A stretch of 64,000 bases of DNA from assembly GCA_037042185.1 (NCBI GenBank), contig JAXQJY010000033.1:1116001-1180000 (forward strand), in the 5' to 3' direction. Shown here piece by piece: positions 1 through 10,936 of the stretch. Source of the stretch: Sordariomycetes sp. S80-01Y (Eukaryota; Ascomycota; Sordariomycetes). Position numbers and translations under genes: made by a program. How positions within the stretch are numbered: the stretch's first letter is position 1; the number at the start of each line of letters is the position of its first letter. The notes below the pieces were generated by a model. The model did not search any database, was not told the origin of the DNA, and saw nothing but the letters and a program-made list of their open reading frames with translations.

Positions 1-1328
1 GAGCCTCGAACCAGGCCACCGGAGGCCCCAACGGAGCAATAGAAATCCTGCTTTAGCGAGCGCGCCAGGGGTCGATATCGGGAGCGACGACCTATAGTCG
101 CGCGCCCCAACCTCGTGGCAGGTCGGGGTCGCCCTCAGCCCTCCCGTAATCAGGAGACCCCGCGGTCCCGTAGCTCTCACCGCGACTGTGAATAGAGAGG
201 GTGACACAGAAAGGTGGATGAAATCCATCGTTTATCGTGTCCGGAGGCTCTCTGGACGCAGACGCAGCGCTGGCGCGATCAGACTCAAAACGATCGGGAC
301 ATGACGCACGCATTAATTCATGAGCATCGGGGGGCGGCGGTCGATGAAGCGGCAAGCCGGGAGGTTCGAGAGGGGGGGGTGGCAGCTTCAATATCTGTGC
401 GCGTGTGGTGGGACGAAGAAGGGCTGTGGCTGACGATACGAGCAACGTAGGTAGCGTGGATGATGTGCATCTGGCCTCGAAAACCCGCCTCCCGAGGTTT
501 TCTCGCGGGCCCTGAGGGTGTTGTCGGCCGTGGTGAGGTTGGAGTTGCGGAGTGAGCGTGGTCGAAAAGAAGGGCAGAAGAGAAGGCCGCACACGAGGGG
601 CCGGAGTTATATGCTTCACCCTTCTGTTACTATCTGGTTCGATGAGATGACAGAATTGGGGATATTACGAGCGACATCAGAGCAATGTTCGCACTTCTTG
701 TGAAAAGCGTCCTCCATGTCCGGTTGATGGCACATGAAAACAAGTCCGCTCTACATCCTCAACAGCACTCCTCGTCGCCCAGCCCACCCTCAACACGAGG
801 TCATCGTCAAGGGCAGCAGCAATCCTCGTGACAGCGCACCTCAATTTAGAGAGCAATGCCAAGGAGTCAGAAGAAGGCAAATCGCAAGCCGCCCTTTGCA
901 AGGCGAGGGCGTCGTGTAACGTCCGCTCGCTGGTGCGTGCGACCCGAGCTGTCGTCGCTGACAGAGCGGGAAATTCTCCTAGTCTGTGGGACGGTGAGCT
1001 TGTGCGCTGTCTCGCCTTGCGGAATTGGCAGCCTGTGACGGAGCCTGCCTTGGCTGCTGCACTCTATTCGGACTCTGCGCCGGCGAGAGGCTCACGGAGC
1101 GCGTCTGGGACCAACATTTGCCTCTACGCATTGACTAGGCCAGAACCCTCACGCATGTGACAACTGGCATAGAAGTGCTAGCGCCTGATGATTCTCTTTC
1201 ACCACGAGTCGGGAAGTTGTAAGTCCTATGCTTTGACCTTTGAAATGTTTCATGTTGAACATCGCTCAAACCGCCCACAACGCCTTCGGCCATGCATTTT
1301 TACCTTACACAATCATTTCCCACCGGTC
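1..1328. other. Window edge, no supported gene
   Basis: Only short overlapping frames of arginine/proline-rich, low-complexity composition occur on both strands. None shows a recognisable domain or a convincing splice pattern. The right end is probably the 3' untranslated region of the minus-strand TINA-like gene that stops at 1329. A gene truncated by the window edge cannot be excluded. Confidence 0.5.
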
Positions 1329-3435
1329 TCAGCTCTGCACATCTCCAGAAATCAGACTATTCAGTTCCCACGGACTCAGCGTGCTTCTCCTCCTCGAGGC
1401 GGCCTTGCTCGTTCTCTTGTCCCTCTTCCTCTTCTCCGGCTTGACTGTCTGCTCAACAGGATCCTGTTTCACCGGATCAACGTCCTCCACGAGCTCGTCA
1501 TCTTCTGGCACGGGCTCAGGGCCTGGAGGCTGAGTGACGGTCGGTCGCTTGGCACCTCTGAAGGCCTTCAACTTGGCTCGGACACGGGCGGCGTCCGCTT
1601 CTCGTTCTGAAGCGGCGAGCTTGGCGGCAATGTTGGCCATAGTTAGAGGTGACTGCGCAGTCGTCGCATCGGCGTTGCGCGGGAGGGGCAGTTTCGAGCC
1701 GGCGCGGCGAGGGGTCTTCTGAGGCCGCGATGCTGCGAGCTCATCCTCTGATGAGTCCAGGTCCTCGGGCGCTTGATTTTCGGTCTCTGACTCGGACTGA
1801 GCGTACGCCGTCGGTTTGGCTGGAGACAACAGTGCCTCGTCTAGAGAGTTTCCGGACGGCAACCGTGGACGCGCGATCTTCCTAGTCGATCTGGGGGCGG
1901 CGTCCTCAGCCATGTCGCCTGTGCTCTCCTCAACTATCGTGGTGAAGTCGCCATGGTTTTCTCTGGGCTTCTCACCGCGGAATGGTCTGCGGTTTGCAGC
2001 CGAGGGAGAGTTTCGAAGGGGGCTCAGCTGAGGCGGCTCGGGGAACGGTGACGACTCGCGCGATGAGAGCTGTTCGGGTGCTGTCGTTGATTCTTGGAGG
2101 ATCTCGAAGTTGGGCTCCTCCATGTTGTAGTCCTCGTAGCTGCCGTGCCCATCCTGAGCCTCCATGGTGCGCCCGCTGTTGCTATTCTCGGTTCCCGCCG
2201 CCATTTTCGCAGACTCTTCTGCTGGTGAAGACGGGATTTCGGAAGGGCCAGGCGACGCCTCGACCGGCTCAATCGCTTCCATATCCTCCTCAGCGACGGC
2301 GGCGAGACTGACTCCGCGTATTTGCTTCCTCTGCTGGGGTTGTGCGGCCCTCACAGGACTTAATCTGAGGCTCATTTGCAATTCCTCTTCGTTGACCGGC
2401 TTGCCGCTAGCAGCCATCTTCTTGCGCCAACTGTCGATGAGATGCACAGCCTCTTTCCATCTGTTCTCCATCTTCACCCATCCATCCTTGAGGCGATCGA
2501 TTTCCTCTTCGCGGACCACGACTTCCTCGATAGGAACGAAGGATGGGTTCGTCAAGATGGTCTTCATATGCTCCAACACAGCATCCAACTCGGCGGCCAT
2601 TTCGTCCCAGCTTGGTTGCCGTATTGCGTGCCCATCATTGCTGACATCGCTGTTGTACCCGCTCATCTGCCGCAGCTGGCCCATCGTTTGGCGCATAGCG
2701 TTCAGCATGCTCTCGTTCTCCTCGCTCAAGTCTTGCGCCAGCTTGGCCAAAAATGCGTTGGTCTCACTCCTCAAGTTGTAATCGTCGGCTTTGATACTTG
2801 AGCCCCTAGTTGATGTCTCCGCCCCACAGTCACCCGTCACGTTAATCGTGGTGATGGCGGGGTTGGTCCTAGAACCTCGCGCTCGCCCAGCTTCTCCCAG
2901 CTGTCTCTTGAGGGTATCTATTTGTCGGTCGCGGCGGCGCACATCCGTAGCACACGTCGCGCGAACCTGCGCAACAAGGGCCTTTGTGCGTATTACTTCG
3001 TCTCTTAGGCCGCGCACAGCTGCTTCGGCAGACTTCAGTTGGGTCTTCATCGACGCTTCCGAGGATTCGGCAATGTCGAGTCTGCGCCGCGCCTCAGTGT
3101 TCTTCTCGGATAACCGCGCCACGTCGTTCGTAAGTTTCAGATTGTCGGTGCGGAGGTTTCGCATCGTCGTCGATAGCGATTCGCGATGTTCGGCGTCGCG
3201 CTAGGATCGTCAATCAGCATGTCTCATAGCAAACGCGAAGTTCGGTACTCACGTCTCGCCGCAGGATCAGGTCATTGACGACTGTCATAATTTGGCCCAT
3301 TGTAGAATCCGCATCGCGGCCAGGCTTCCCTGGATTGGCGAAGTCGATGCTCTGGCCATCTTTGAGAAGTCCGCGAGAGAGGAGTTGGTTGTTGATGTAC
3401 AGCGATGCTGTGCGGAGGTTATCCGTATCCATCAT
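1329..3435 (-). CDS. tinA: TINA/Msd1-like NIMA-interacting coiled-coil protein
   Basis: Two exons, 3253-3435 and 1329-3200, joined across a 52-bp intron (donor GTGAGT, acceptor CTAG, in phase), give about 684 residues. The N-terminus has the fungal form of the Afadin/alpha-actinin-binding (ADIP/SSX2IP) domain: TASLYINNQLLSRGLL near residues 9-24, then a region ending MTVVNDLILRRD. Residues about 60-170 form a coiled coil, and the rest is acidic, Ser/Pro-rich and probably disordered, with a basic tail. Known for the family: Aspergillus TINA binds the mitotic kinase NIMA at spindle poles and restrains astral microtubules, and fission yeast Msd1 and animal SSX2IP anchor microtubules at their organising centres. 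Start: ATG-ATG at 3430-3435 in good context; the frame continues upstream only to a TTG. The assignment rests on the N-terminal motif, since the C-terminal half is fast evolving. Confidence 0.8.
3201..3252 (-). other. Intron of TINA-like gene
   Basis: GTGAGT donor after codon GAC and CTAG acceptor before CGC. A CTGAT-type branch sequence lies upstream of the acceptor. Removal joins two frames that are both coding-like. Confidence 0.85.
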
Positions 3436-4075
3436 GGTGAGGTTTCGTCGTAAGATCAATATGAAGCTCTATCGGAAGGACTGGTACATGGTCCCCAAGA
3501 GCTCAATCCTTTCAGAGCTATGAGCGACGATGAATAGAGACGCGACTGGATGGCACATGAATTAGTAGCTGTTTGGTTGCTCGGGGCGCAAAGTAAACAA
3601 AGCCCCCACCAATTACGAAGGACCAATGCCGCTGAGTAATCTTCCCACCATTGGTGGGTGGAGTCACACTTATGTGCAGACGGCTTTCCTCACCTTTTAG
3701 ATTTCCACAACTGTCTCAAGATTAGCCCACATAGTGTGTATTGAAACCCTCATCGACAGCAATATGACTTTAATACCAATGGTGCAAGGTTTCTTTCGGA
3801 GGTTTTACCAAGCACCATGGCTGCTAGGCTTTTCCTAAATAGCGCCCGGGCGCGTCCGAATCTACTCAGCTCTGAATCTAGGTCAATGTTCATTTAGCTA
3901 CCTTAATCTCGTCACTGTTGATTTCAAGTCTTTGTCTGTTTAGACAGCTTCTCTGCCCCGCAATGTCTCTCATGGGATACCCATCCGCGTTCACGGATCC
4001 CAGCAATGCCTCATCTGATGGAACAAGCCGTAGAACGAGTCCAACGTTGACAAGTACGGGAGCCCTCCGATCAAG
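3436..4075. promoter_or_regulatory. Divergent intergenic region, TINA-like / F-box-ankyrin
   Basis: About 640 bp separate the start codons of two divergently transcribed genes, so it should hold both promoters and leaders. It is more AT-rich than the flanking coding DNA. I see no open frame and no single binding site I can name with confidence. Confidence 0.5.
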
Positions 4076-5448
4076 ATGAACCTGACGCGGACGAGGCTGA
4101 CAGTGCCACTCCCAGATATCCCGACAGAAGTACTGAATATGATTTCCCTTTTCGTCGAGGTGAACAGTAGCAGAGACAACGTCAACCTCGCTCGATCATG
4201 CCGGGCACTATGCCACAGGGTTCTCCCTTGGCTGTATAAGGAAGATGTTCTGCGAAAGCATGGAGCTGGCTCGAGGCGTGGATGGCCTTATATTGCATCT
4301 CCACCAGCGTTGTATTGGGCCTGTCGCCATGGAAGCCTTGGAGCTGCAACTGCCTCCCTTGCTGCCATCGACGAGCTGGCACACTTGGGCACGGTCAAGA
4401 AATCTTTTATACTCCGCGATGCCTACAGCTGTACCGCCGCTCCCTGGTCTCGTCATATCACCTATGAAACGGATTTCTTGAGCAACAAAGTGCGCTGCAA
4501 CTATGGGCTCGAGGGCGCGACCCTCATGCATGTCGCCTGCGCCGGAGGGCATTCTGCCATACTGGAGCTTCTAGCAAGCCACGGCGCTCCTTTAGACTGT
4601 TTGGACGCGTGTGGGCACAGTCTCTTTGCCTATTGCCTGAGTCCTGCAATGGTAAGTAATCATAGTCATCTTTCAGCAGGACTAAGCTAACATACTTGAT
4701 CCAGGTGCACTACCTCATCGGGAAAGGTCTGAACATGAACCAACTGGACGAAAAGTGTGACACTTCGGCACTTGGATGCCTCGTCGGCTGGGCTGACTTT
4801 TACCGATGTCCCAAAGCCGTGCGAAACGTCATACCAGCGGTTCAAGGTGGCCGCGGAGCAATTAACCCATTCCACCAGGCACTAGACATACACGGAAGTA
4901 TAAAGGCTATCCTGGCGGTCGTCGGCCCAGGCATATGGGCTAATAGCAGGCCTTTCGAAAATCCCTTGTTCTTTCACCCTCTAGAGCGGGCGATTCAGTG
5001 CCGGCTCCCCGACCTTGTCAAAGCGATGCTCGACGCAGGCTTTTCTGCCAGCCTGGAACCCACGCGCAGAGGACGCAGACTCCTGCTCTCGTCTGCGATG
5101 CAAGGAAGACGTATCGACTACGAAATCATTCACATGCTCCTCGATCGCAACTCGACGCTCACACATGGTCTTGTGGATGAGCACACACCTCTGAAGCTTC
5201 TGGATTGCAGCGGTTGCATGGCAGGGTTGCCCGACGCTTGGCAGAGACGAGTATTCTGGGCAAATGAGGATCTCGCTGTCGCGCACAGAATCGCTCAACG
5301 TTGCCTCCATAGCGTCGCCATTCATCCGTTGCTTTTTCACTACAGAGACAGGGGCAGACTCGATATCGCGAGACTGTTGTGGAACCAACATACACTAGAC
5401 ACAGACACAACGCTAGAAAGAGGCGGGAGCAGTCGTCAAGGTTCTTGA
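4076..5448 (+). CDS. F-box-like / ankyrin repeat protein
   Basis: Exons 4076-4651 and 4705-5448 are joined across a 53-bp intron (GTAAGT...CCAG, phase 0) and give about 439 residues. Residues about 10-60 resemble an F-box: PLPDIPTEVLNMI, then a CRALCHRVLPWLY segment typical of fungal F-box proteins. A canonical ankyrin repeat follows near residue 155 (GATLMHVACAGGH, then LLASHGA), with weaker repeat-like helices in exon 2 such as LEHAI/AMLDAGF-type pairs. Family role: F-box plus ankyrin proteins often act as substrate receptors of SCF ubiquitin ligases. Such genes are numerous and variable in filamentous fungi, so the substrate is unknown. It is divergent from the TINA-like gene and its 3' end lies 129 bp from the convergent pectin lyase gene. 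Confidence 0.75.
4652..4704 (+). other. Intron of F-box/ankyrin gene
   Basis: GTAAGT donor after the ATG codon of exon 1 and ATCCAG acceptor before GTG. Phase 0 and 53 bp, typical for this genome. Confidence 0.85.
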
Positions 5449-5577
5449 TGTAATTGGGCCCCTACCTGCTCGGTCTTAGCTCGTCGCCGTAGTGGCGAAC
5501 AGTTGGCGCAGTTTTGTTCGAGGCAGATGCTTCCCCACTACTACTTCATGCGCTTAATAGAATAAAGATTCCAACAC

Positions 5578-6806
5578 TTAGATGTGCCCAACCCCTGCAT
5601 TTGACATGACGGTAGCTGGAACGTCCGCAACACCAATGTGCCCAGTCAAGGCCTCAGGGGTCTCGCCCAGCCTCCCCAGGGCAGCTTGACTCTTCAAATC
5701 TGGCAGAGTCCCCGAGCTCGACGCCCTGTTCCATTCACATATGTATCCCAGCGGCCCGGTACATCCGCTCGCGTCATCCACAGTGACCACGTTGTAGATC
5801 TCGCCACCGGCCGTCTCCGAGCCGCTTGTCATTGGCGTATCCACGCTGTCAAAGTAGTTACCCTCCACCACCATCCAGGTGTTCGTGTCGACGTCGAAGG
5901 CGTGTCCGCCGATGTTTTGGAAGTAGTTGTTTACCCCATGGAAAACAATTTCGCTGCCCGCATCTCCGTTGCCAGCGGTGCCGATGTGGGGTGCTCGTCC
6001 CGAGACGTCGTGAACCCAGTTTCCGGAGAAGGTGTACCAGTCCTGCGCGCCGATGAGTAGCAGCGTCCAGTAGTGCTTCCCGTTGCACCCGGCTGACCAG
6101 TCTGTACGCCCGTCGAACTCGTTGTTCGAAATAGTGACATGTCCAGCGGCGCCCCAGCCAGAGACGATCATCTGACGTCCGGTCAGCGAGAACTTGTTAT
6201 GGTCGATCCATACGTTGTCGGTTCCGTCGAGGGTGATGATATCTCCTCCCCAGACGTACTCCGGGTTGAGATCAGTGAAGTGAATGTTCTGGATGATGAC
6301 ATTGCTGGCGTCCTCCCTCAATCTGAGCCCCTTGCCAGCAATGACAGCGCTGTCTCCGACACCAACAAGACTCTTGTTGCTCTTGACGTCGATGGGCGAC
6401 CTGGCAGCATTGTCATAGGTACAGTCGACCCAGGTATTGGGCGAGTCACAGGTGTCCTGGATCCAGAGCTGACCCGCAGACGTTCCGCCAGGGCAGACGG
6501 TCGTGCGGGCATCAGAACAGCATTGATCGCTGGTTTGACCTTCTGTGTTGCGGAAGTCGAAGGTATGATCGAGCATTATGACCCGAGGGACATCGTCAGT
6601 GAGCCAAGATACTAGTCTTTGTCTGGTCAGGGTCTTCCCGATGGTGGCTTCTTCAGTTCAACTCACTCGTCAATGCCAGCCGGATATTGAGGCTCTGAAT
6701 CGCCTCCGCCTGTCGTGGCGCTGCCGAAGCCCTCAGGGAAGCCGACGACCTGGGCATGAATCCTCTGCGAGGCCACGGCCAACACGGCCAAAATCCAGCT
6801 CTGCAT
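5578..6806 (-). CDS. Secreted pectin lyase, polysaccharide lyase family 1
   Basis: Exons 6667-6806 and 5578-6616 with a 50-bp intron (GTGAGT...AAAG) give 392 residues. The first exon encodes a signal peptide (MQSWILAVLAVASQRIHAQ) followed by VVGFPEGFGSATTGGG, as in fungal pectin lyases. The body is a right-handed beta-helix of the PL1 family: NKSLVGVG, GKGLRLRED, NVIIQNIHFTDLNPEYVWGG, WIDHNKFS, CNGKHYW, and SGRAPHIG with the catalytic-type arginine. Cysteines are frequent, as expected for a disulphide-bonded extracellular enzyme. Family function: cleavage of (methyl-esterified) homogalacturonan by beta-elimination during plant cell wall breakdown. The match is closer to pectin lyases than to Ca-dependent pectate lyases, but substrate preference is an inference. 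The 850-bp upstream region is probably its promoter. Confidence 0.9.
6617..6666 (-). other. Intron of pectin lyase gene
   Basis: 50 bp, donor GTGAGT, acceptor AAAG. It splits a glutamate codon (GA/A) and restores the DELVSWLTDDVP segment expected in PL1 enzymes. Confidence 0.85.
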
Positions 6807-7660
6807 ACTGTCTTTGAGGTTGACTCAGTTGACGAATTGATCATGCACAAGTAGGCTGAAATGGCTTGATTCCAACAAGTGGTATCACTGGCTTTATATT
6901 CAGATTTCAGCTACCTGACACAGCTCGTTGCAGCAACCAGTTCGATGGTCACTTCAGTGCCGTTCGTACCGGCACATTCCGTTGTTTCGATCCGGGTCCC
7001 AGCTCCGTTTCCGACAGCAGATGCGAGCCTCTTCTAGGAAGCTATATTGGCGTTCTGCGTCTGAAAGCCATGAGTTCCGCAAGAAGAAGCCGTCTCCGGC
7101 CCCACATTTTGGCCAAACAGCCACACCTCCGGCAGCTTTTGTTCCTTCAATCAAACCACATGGTCTCAACTCGATGCAGGCCCTCATCTGAAGTGGTTAC
7201 CGAAAGTAGCCATGAAACCGGGAACCATGAAACTGGGAGGACAGCGATCAAGCTATTTACCCCGCCCAGCCAATGCCGCTCTGCCGCTCTGCATAGCCGA
7301 GATGTAGGGCTGGCCGGGGCTCGGGGTGTCTCTTTCGGACTGAGGCCCAAGTGCCAAAAAGGTCCGCGATGGTTTGATGGGATGCCTTGAGGTACCATAT
7401 GCCCATGGACACTACTGCTATGCCGATGTCAGACAGGTTCATTAGGTGACTACCAGCATTCGAAAGGAAGGTGTGGCTTCAGGGAGTTTGAGAAGATTGT
7501 GTTACGCGGTTGTCTTTCGAGCAACGGCCGGTATCACGAGTGTTTCTTTCGAAACGCCTCACCAGCCTCTGATGGCCCCGCGGCGTCATCATGTGCAGGT
7601 ACAGTGTAGAGAGAAATGACCGTAACTCACAATAGAATTTGCTCAAGCCGATCGGAAGAA
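6807..7660. promoter_or_regulatory. Upstream region of the pectin lyase and 3' flank of RRP7
   Basis: Non-coding stretch of about 850 bp between two minus-strand genes. A plus-strand frame of 174 codons crosses it but has no domain, poor start context and composition unlike the neighbouring genes, so I treat it as chance. The part nearest 6807 is the likely inducible pectin lyase promoter. Confidence 0.5.
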
Positions 7661-8599
7661 TCAGGTCTCGGGTTTGAACTTGCCACGCTTCTCCCGCATA
7701 GCGTCAACCTTTCTCCGATCCTCGTCAAACCGCCTGAGCAAGGCAGCTTGCTCGGCCTTGCGAGCCTGCCGGAGCTGGAAGCGATAGAAGTTCTTGAGCT
7801 CAGACTTCTTCTTGGCTTGCTTATCCAACATCTTGGTCTTGGCTTCTTCAGCCTCGTTGCGACTTGCAGGGGCATTTCTGCCACCGCGCGTGACTGTGAC
7901 AAAACCGTCCTCGTCTGGCTCGTTGCGGAGTCTTTTCGCAAGCTCGGAGGCTTCCTTCTCCTTGCGGTTGAATGTGTTGAAGAACGCATGAACGGACTGC
8001 TTCGTTTCGGCCTTGTCTGCGCGGCTGAGCTGCAAATGCGACGAGACCCATTGCGCCCCAAGCGCAGGGACCTCATCAGCCAAAGCGACACCCCATACAG
8101 GATACTTTCTCGATTTTTGCAGTTTGGCGATAGCCTTCAGTACAACCTGCACGCTCTTTTCGTCTGCCAATAGTACTGTAGCCGTGCTGCTGCTGCGCTG
8201 CAATTTTCTGGTCCAGATCGCGGGCAGTTGTGCAGCCTCTTCCTCCCTGCGCTCTTCTTCCTCAACATCCGCTCTCTTCCTCTTCTTGGCATACCCGGTG
8301 ACTGCAACAGCCTGGGCTGGGTCGATCGCCAGCGCCGCTGCGTCGTCGCCCTCGAAAGCGATACTCTCAAAGCGGCCAGGCCCAACCAGGTCAGAGAAGA
8401 CAGCGCGGAAGTGGGGCTCAGTGCTGTCGCTCGGTATGTTCTTGAGAAAGAGACTTCGACTGTCGTTTGCGGTGGGAAGTTTTGGCGCGTTCCTTCGTAC
8501 GCGGATTTCGTGGATGGCGGCGGAGGGGAATGAGGGCAGCGGTGGCATCTGCACGGGCAGAGCGGCGAATTGGTCGCCGTTCGCTTCTTGGGGCGCCAT
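7661..8599 (-). CDS. rrp7: Ribosomal RNA-processing protein 7 (RRP7)
   Basis: A single-exon frame of 312 residues starting MAPQEANG; the frame extends 64 codons upstream but that part is not conserved in character. An RRM-like N-terminal fold begins near residue 48 (SRSLFLKNIPSDSTEPHFR). The middle is charged and variable, and the C-terminal RRP7 domain is clear: ELKNFYRFQLRQARKAEQA, then LLRRFDEDRRKVDAMREKRGKFKP at the very end. Known role: a component of the small-subunit processome (UTP-C/CURI-linked) required for pre-18S rRNA maturation in the nucleolus. Length is usual for the family. Confidence is high from the C-terminal signature. Confidence 0.9.
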   Translation of the reverse strand: MAPQEANGDQFAALPVQMPPLPSFPSAAIHEIRVRRNAPKLPTANDSRSLFLKNIPSDSTEPHFRAVFSDLVGPGRFESIAFEGDDAAALAIDPAQAVAVTGYAKKRKRADVEEEERREEEAAQLPAIWTRKLQRSSSTATVLLADEKSVQVVLKAIAKLQKSRKYPVWGVALADEVPALGAQWVSSHLQLSRADKAETKQSVHAFFNTFNRKEKEASELAKRLRNEPDEDGFVTVTRGGRNAPASRNEAEEAKTKMLDKQAKKKSELKNFYRFQLRQARKAEQAALLRRFDEDRRKVDAMREKRGKFKPET

Positions 8600-8913
8600 T
8601 TCGGAAGTGAAAAAGCCAACAATATATTTCGTTAGACTCGCTTCGGTACCGCAAAGGTGTGAAGTATTGCGGGCAGTGTTGGTGCAAGTCGGTGGTTGAG
8701 TTGACCTCAGAAAAAAAGTAAGGCAGCTCTGCTTATCGATTGCCACCGTGGGAGAACATAACTTTAACGGTGTAGTCGCACTGATAGGCACCCTAGGATC
8801 TCACTAGAATCTCACTAGAATTTGAACCCGTCTGGAAACGCAATGAACCCTTTTTCACGCCATTTTCATGTTAACAAGTAGTGGTTTTTGGATGATATTA
8901 CGTAGAAGAATCT
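8600..8913. promoter_or_regulatory. RRP7 upstream region and 3' flank of MOSC-reductase gene
   Basis: About 310 bp, partly AT-rich, between two co-oriented minus-strand genes. It includes a short direct duplication, atctcactagaa repeated near 8800-8821. No gene is seen. Confidence 0.4.
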
Positions 8914-10617
8914 TTATATCTCAATGGTGATGCGCCCGATCCCGCGACTTACACAAGACAGCATGGCTCCCCCTTTCTCCTCCTCTAACAACGCCGTGCC
9001 TCGATGATCTACCTTGCCATTGCAAAGACTCACCTTGCAAGTCCCGCAGTTTCCCACTTCGCAGCTTGATGGAACATCTTCGAATTCTCGCCTCAACACC
9101 TCCAGCAAGCTTTCGTCCTCGCCAACCTTGACGACCCGTCCCTCGCGATTCGCAACCTCCGCCTCGAACGGATCGCCTGTGATGTCGGCTGCGAAGGCTT
9201 CGAAGTGGACTTCGTCTGAAGCAATGCCTTGCTCCCCAGTCGCGGTCTTCACGGCTTCCATCATGCGGTTGGGACCGCATACGTACAGCTGGCTGTTCCA
9301 CGGCAGCGTTTTCACAACGTTCTTGATATCCAATCTCTGTCCTTGGGACTTATCGTAGATGATGACCTTGTCTCCGAGTCGCTCCAGTCTTTCTTTGAAA
9401 GGGATGTCATCCGTTGAATTCACGGCATAGTGCAGCCGGAAGTCCCAGTTGATGCCGTGGTATCGCTGAGCGAGGGCCAGGAAAGCCGTGATGCCAATGC
9501 CTCCGGCAATGAAGACATGCATGCTAGCCGCCAAGGCTGGTGTAACACTCTGAGTGATGTTTCCGACTTGTATAACATCGCCTTCCCGTGCCTGCTCGTG
9601 CAGATATTTTGATCCGCCGCGGCTCTTCTCCTCGAGCGAAACGCCGAGCTCAAACTTCCGACCGATAGACTTCCCTTCCCCTGAAACGACGGAGTAGGAT
9701 CTCACAAGTCCATTGGGCAGCTTGAGCCTGACATGTGCGCCTGCGGACTTTGTGTCAACATCGACTTCAGGGTCAACAGCCTCGAAAGTCAAGGAGACGA
9801 CTCTCTGTGTCTCCATCCTACGACTGACGATCTTGTAGTCTTTCCAGATTTCATCCTTGGCGTCCTTCTTTTTCTTTGCCTTGGCAACTCTGTTCTGGAA
9901 CTGGCGCCTTGCTTCCATGCCTAACTCTTCAATGCTGCTGAGCTCCTCGTTCATAGCAAAGTTATCGGTGTCTCGGTGCAGGTACTCCTGGATCTTCTCA
10001 ATGGTCCACTGTGGCCACTTCCTCTCAACAAGTCTCAGATCGTCGCCGACGCTGATTTCGCCCTCTCGCAGCACGCGATAGTACCAACCAGTTCGACTCG
10101 TCTGATAAGTGAGTGGTGCAAAGTTCTTCAGCGAGAAGCGATGGTTGAGTTTGAAGCACGGCGATCGTGGAAGTGATACTTGGAGGAGGACATCTGGACC
10201 GACCGAGATGACATCGCCAATGCAGACGTTGCGCTCGTTCATGTGCGCCGTGACGAGGTTCTCGCCGAATCCGCCAGGGACAAACTTGTCGGCACGTTCT
10301 GGATAAGACGCCTGCCAGCTAGGGTAGTGGGATGAGCAGTCTGTGCGCAATGAGTTAACGCAGGCTTCAGGGAAAGGGGCTGGGAAGGAAGACTCACAGC
10401 CAAGGATCGCCTTGTCAGGGCCGCCATGAAAGGTCAAGTCGTGCTCATCACCTTCCAGACCGACTTTGTCGATCTTCATTGGTCCATCTCGTAGTCTTTT
10501 ATCGATGCCAGACGATACAGTCAGTCCAGGCATCAACTTCATGCGAGACGTGCGTATCTCCAATAAGGTGTCTGACACGAAAGGCGCATGGAAATCATAG
10601 TCCCCTAAATCAAGCAT
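8914..10617 (-). CDS. MOSC domain - flavin reductase - [2Fe-2S] ferredoxin fusion
   Basis: Start ATG at 10617 (CACCACC context; the upstream frame reaches only a TTG). An in-frame 57-bp intron (10341-10397, GTGAGT...CACAG) must be removed to give HGGPDKAILGYCSSHYPSWQ, as in YiiM-type MOSC proteins; the product is about 548 residues. Residues about 1-165 are the MOSC domain, with GGFGENL and SLPRSPCFKLNHRF, whose cysteine is the likely molybdenum ligand. A short helical linker (YiiM 3-alpha type) follows. From about 245 comes a phthalate-dioxygenase-reductase-like module: RSYSVVSGEGK (flavin site), FIAGGIGITAFLALAQ and YVCGPNRMMEAV (NAD(P)H site). The C-terminus has a plant-type [2Fe-2S] motif, CEVGNCGTC plus a later SC. 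Family knowledge: MOSC proteins reduce N-hydroxylated compounds when given electrons. Inference: this chain is a self-sufficient NAD(P)H-to-molybdenum reductase. Confidence 0.85.
   Translation of the reverse strand: MLDLGDYDFHAPFVSDTLLEIRTSRMKLMPGLTVSSGIDKRLRDGPMKIDKVGLEGDEHDLTFHGGPDKAILGCESSFPAPFPEACVNSLRTDCSSHYPSWQASYPERADKFVPGGFGENLVTAHMNERNVCIGDVISVGPDVLLQVSLPRSPCFKLNHRFSLKNFAPLTYQTSRTGWYYRVLREGEISVGDDLRLVERKWPQWTIEKIQEYLHRDTDNFAMNEELSSIEELGMEARRQFQNRVAKAKKKKDAKDEIWKDYKIVSRRMETQRVVSLTFEAVDPEVDVDTKSAGAHVRLKLPNGLVRSYSVVSGEGKSIGRKFELGVSLEEKSRGGSKYLHEQAREGDVIQVGNITQSVTPALAASMHVFIAGGIGITAFLALAQRYHGINWDFRLHYAVNSTDDIPFKERLERLGDKVIIYDKSQGQRLDIKNVVKTLPWNSQLYVCGPNRMMEAVKTATGEQGIASDEVHFEAFAADITGDPFEAEVANREGRVVKVGEDESLLEVLRREFEDVPSSCEVGNCGTCKVSLCNGKVDHRGTALLEEEKGGAMLSCVSRGIGRITIEI
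10341..10397 (-). other. In-frame intron of MOSC-reductase gene
   Basis: 57 bp, donor GTGAGT, acceptor CACAG. It has no stop in the reading frame, so retention would insert 19 residues rather than truncate. Splicing restores the conserved ILGYCSSHYPSW segment. Confidence 0.8.
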
Positions 10618-10936
10618 GGTGGTGTTCTGACGGTTATATTGGCCTATCCGATGAAGGGACAAATGAAAGAAAAAAAGGTGAGAAAGATGGAGACTCAAGG
10701 AACGTAAGCTTTTAGAATGTCATGATCAACATCATCGAAGCTGGCGGGGTGATGTGGGGCAACCGCTGGCTGTGGAGGCGGCCGAGACTGTGGCAAAAGG
10801 GGTAAGACGATACATGCACTCCTAGTATGGGTGCTTTGCTTATACCCGCGAGCTTCAAAGGTTGCATAAATGATCAATATCTGGAGCGTATCTACATCCT
10901 TTTCCAGCAATTGAGGTATGGCCGCAGATAAAACAT
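10618..10936. promoter_or_regulatory. Upstream region of MOSC-reductase gene
   Basis: About 320 bp without a gene between two minus-strand genes. It should hold the MOSC-reductase promoter and the 3' untranslated region of the F-box gene. Confidence 0.4.

Noticed and set aside
2164-2781. 205-codon plus-strand frame across the TINA-like gene
   Set aside because: Antisense shadow of coiled-coil and disordered coding sequence; no domain.
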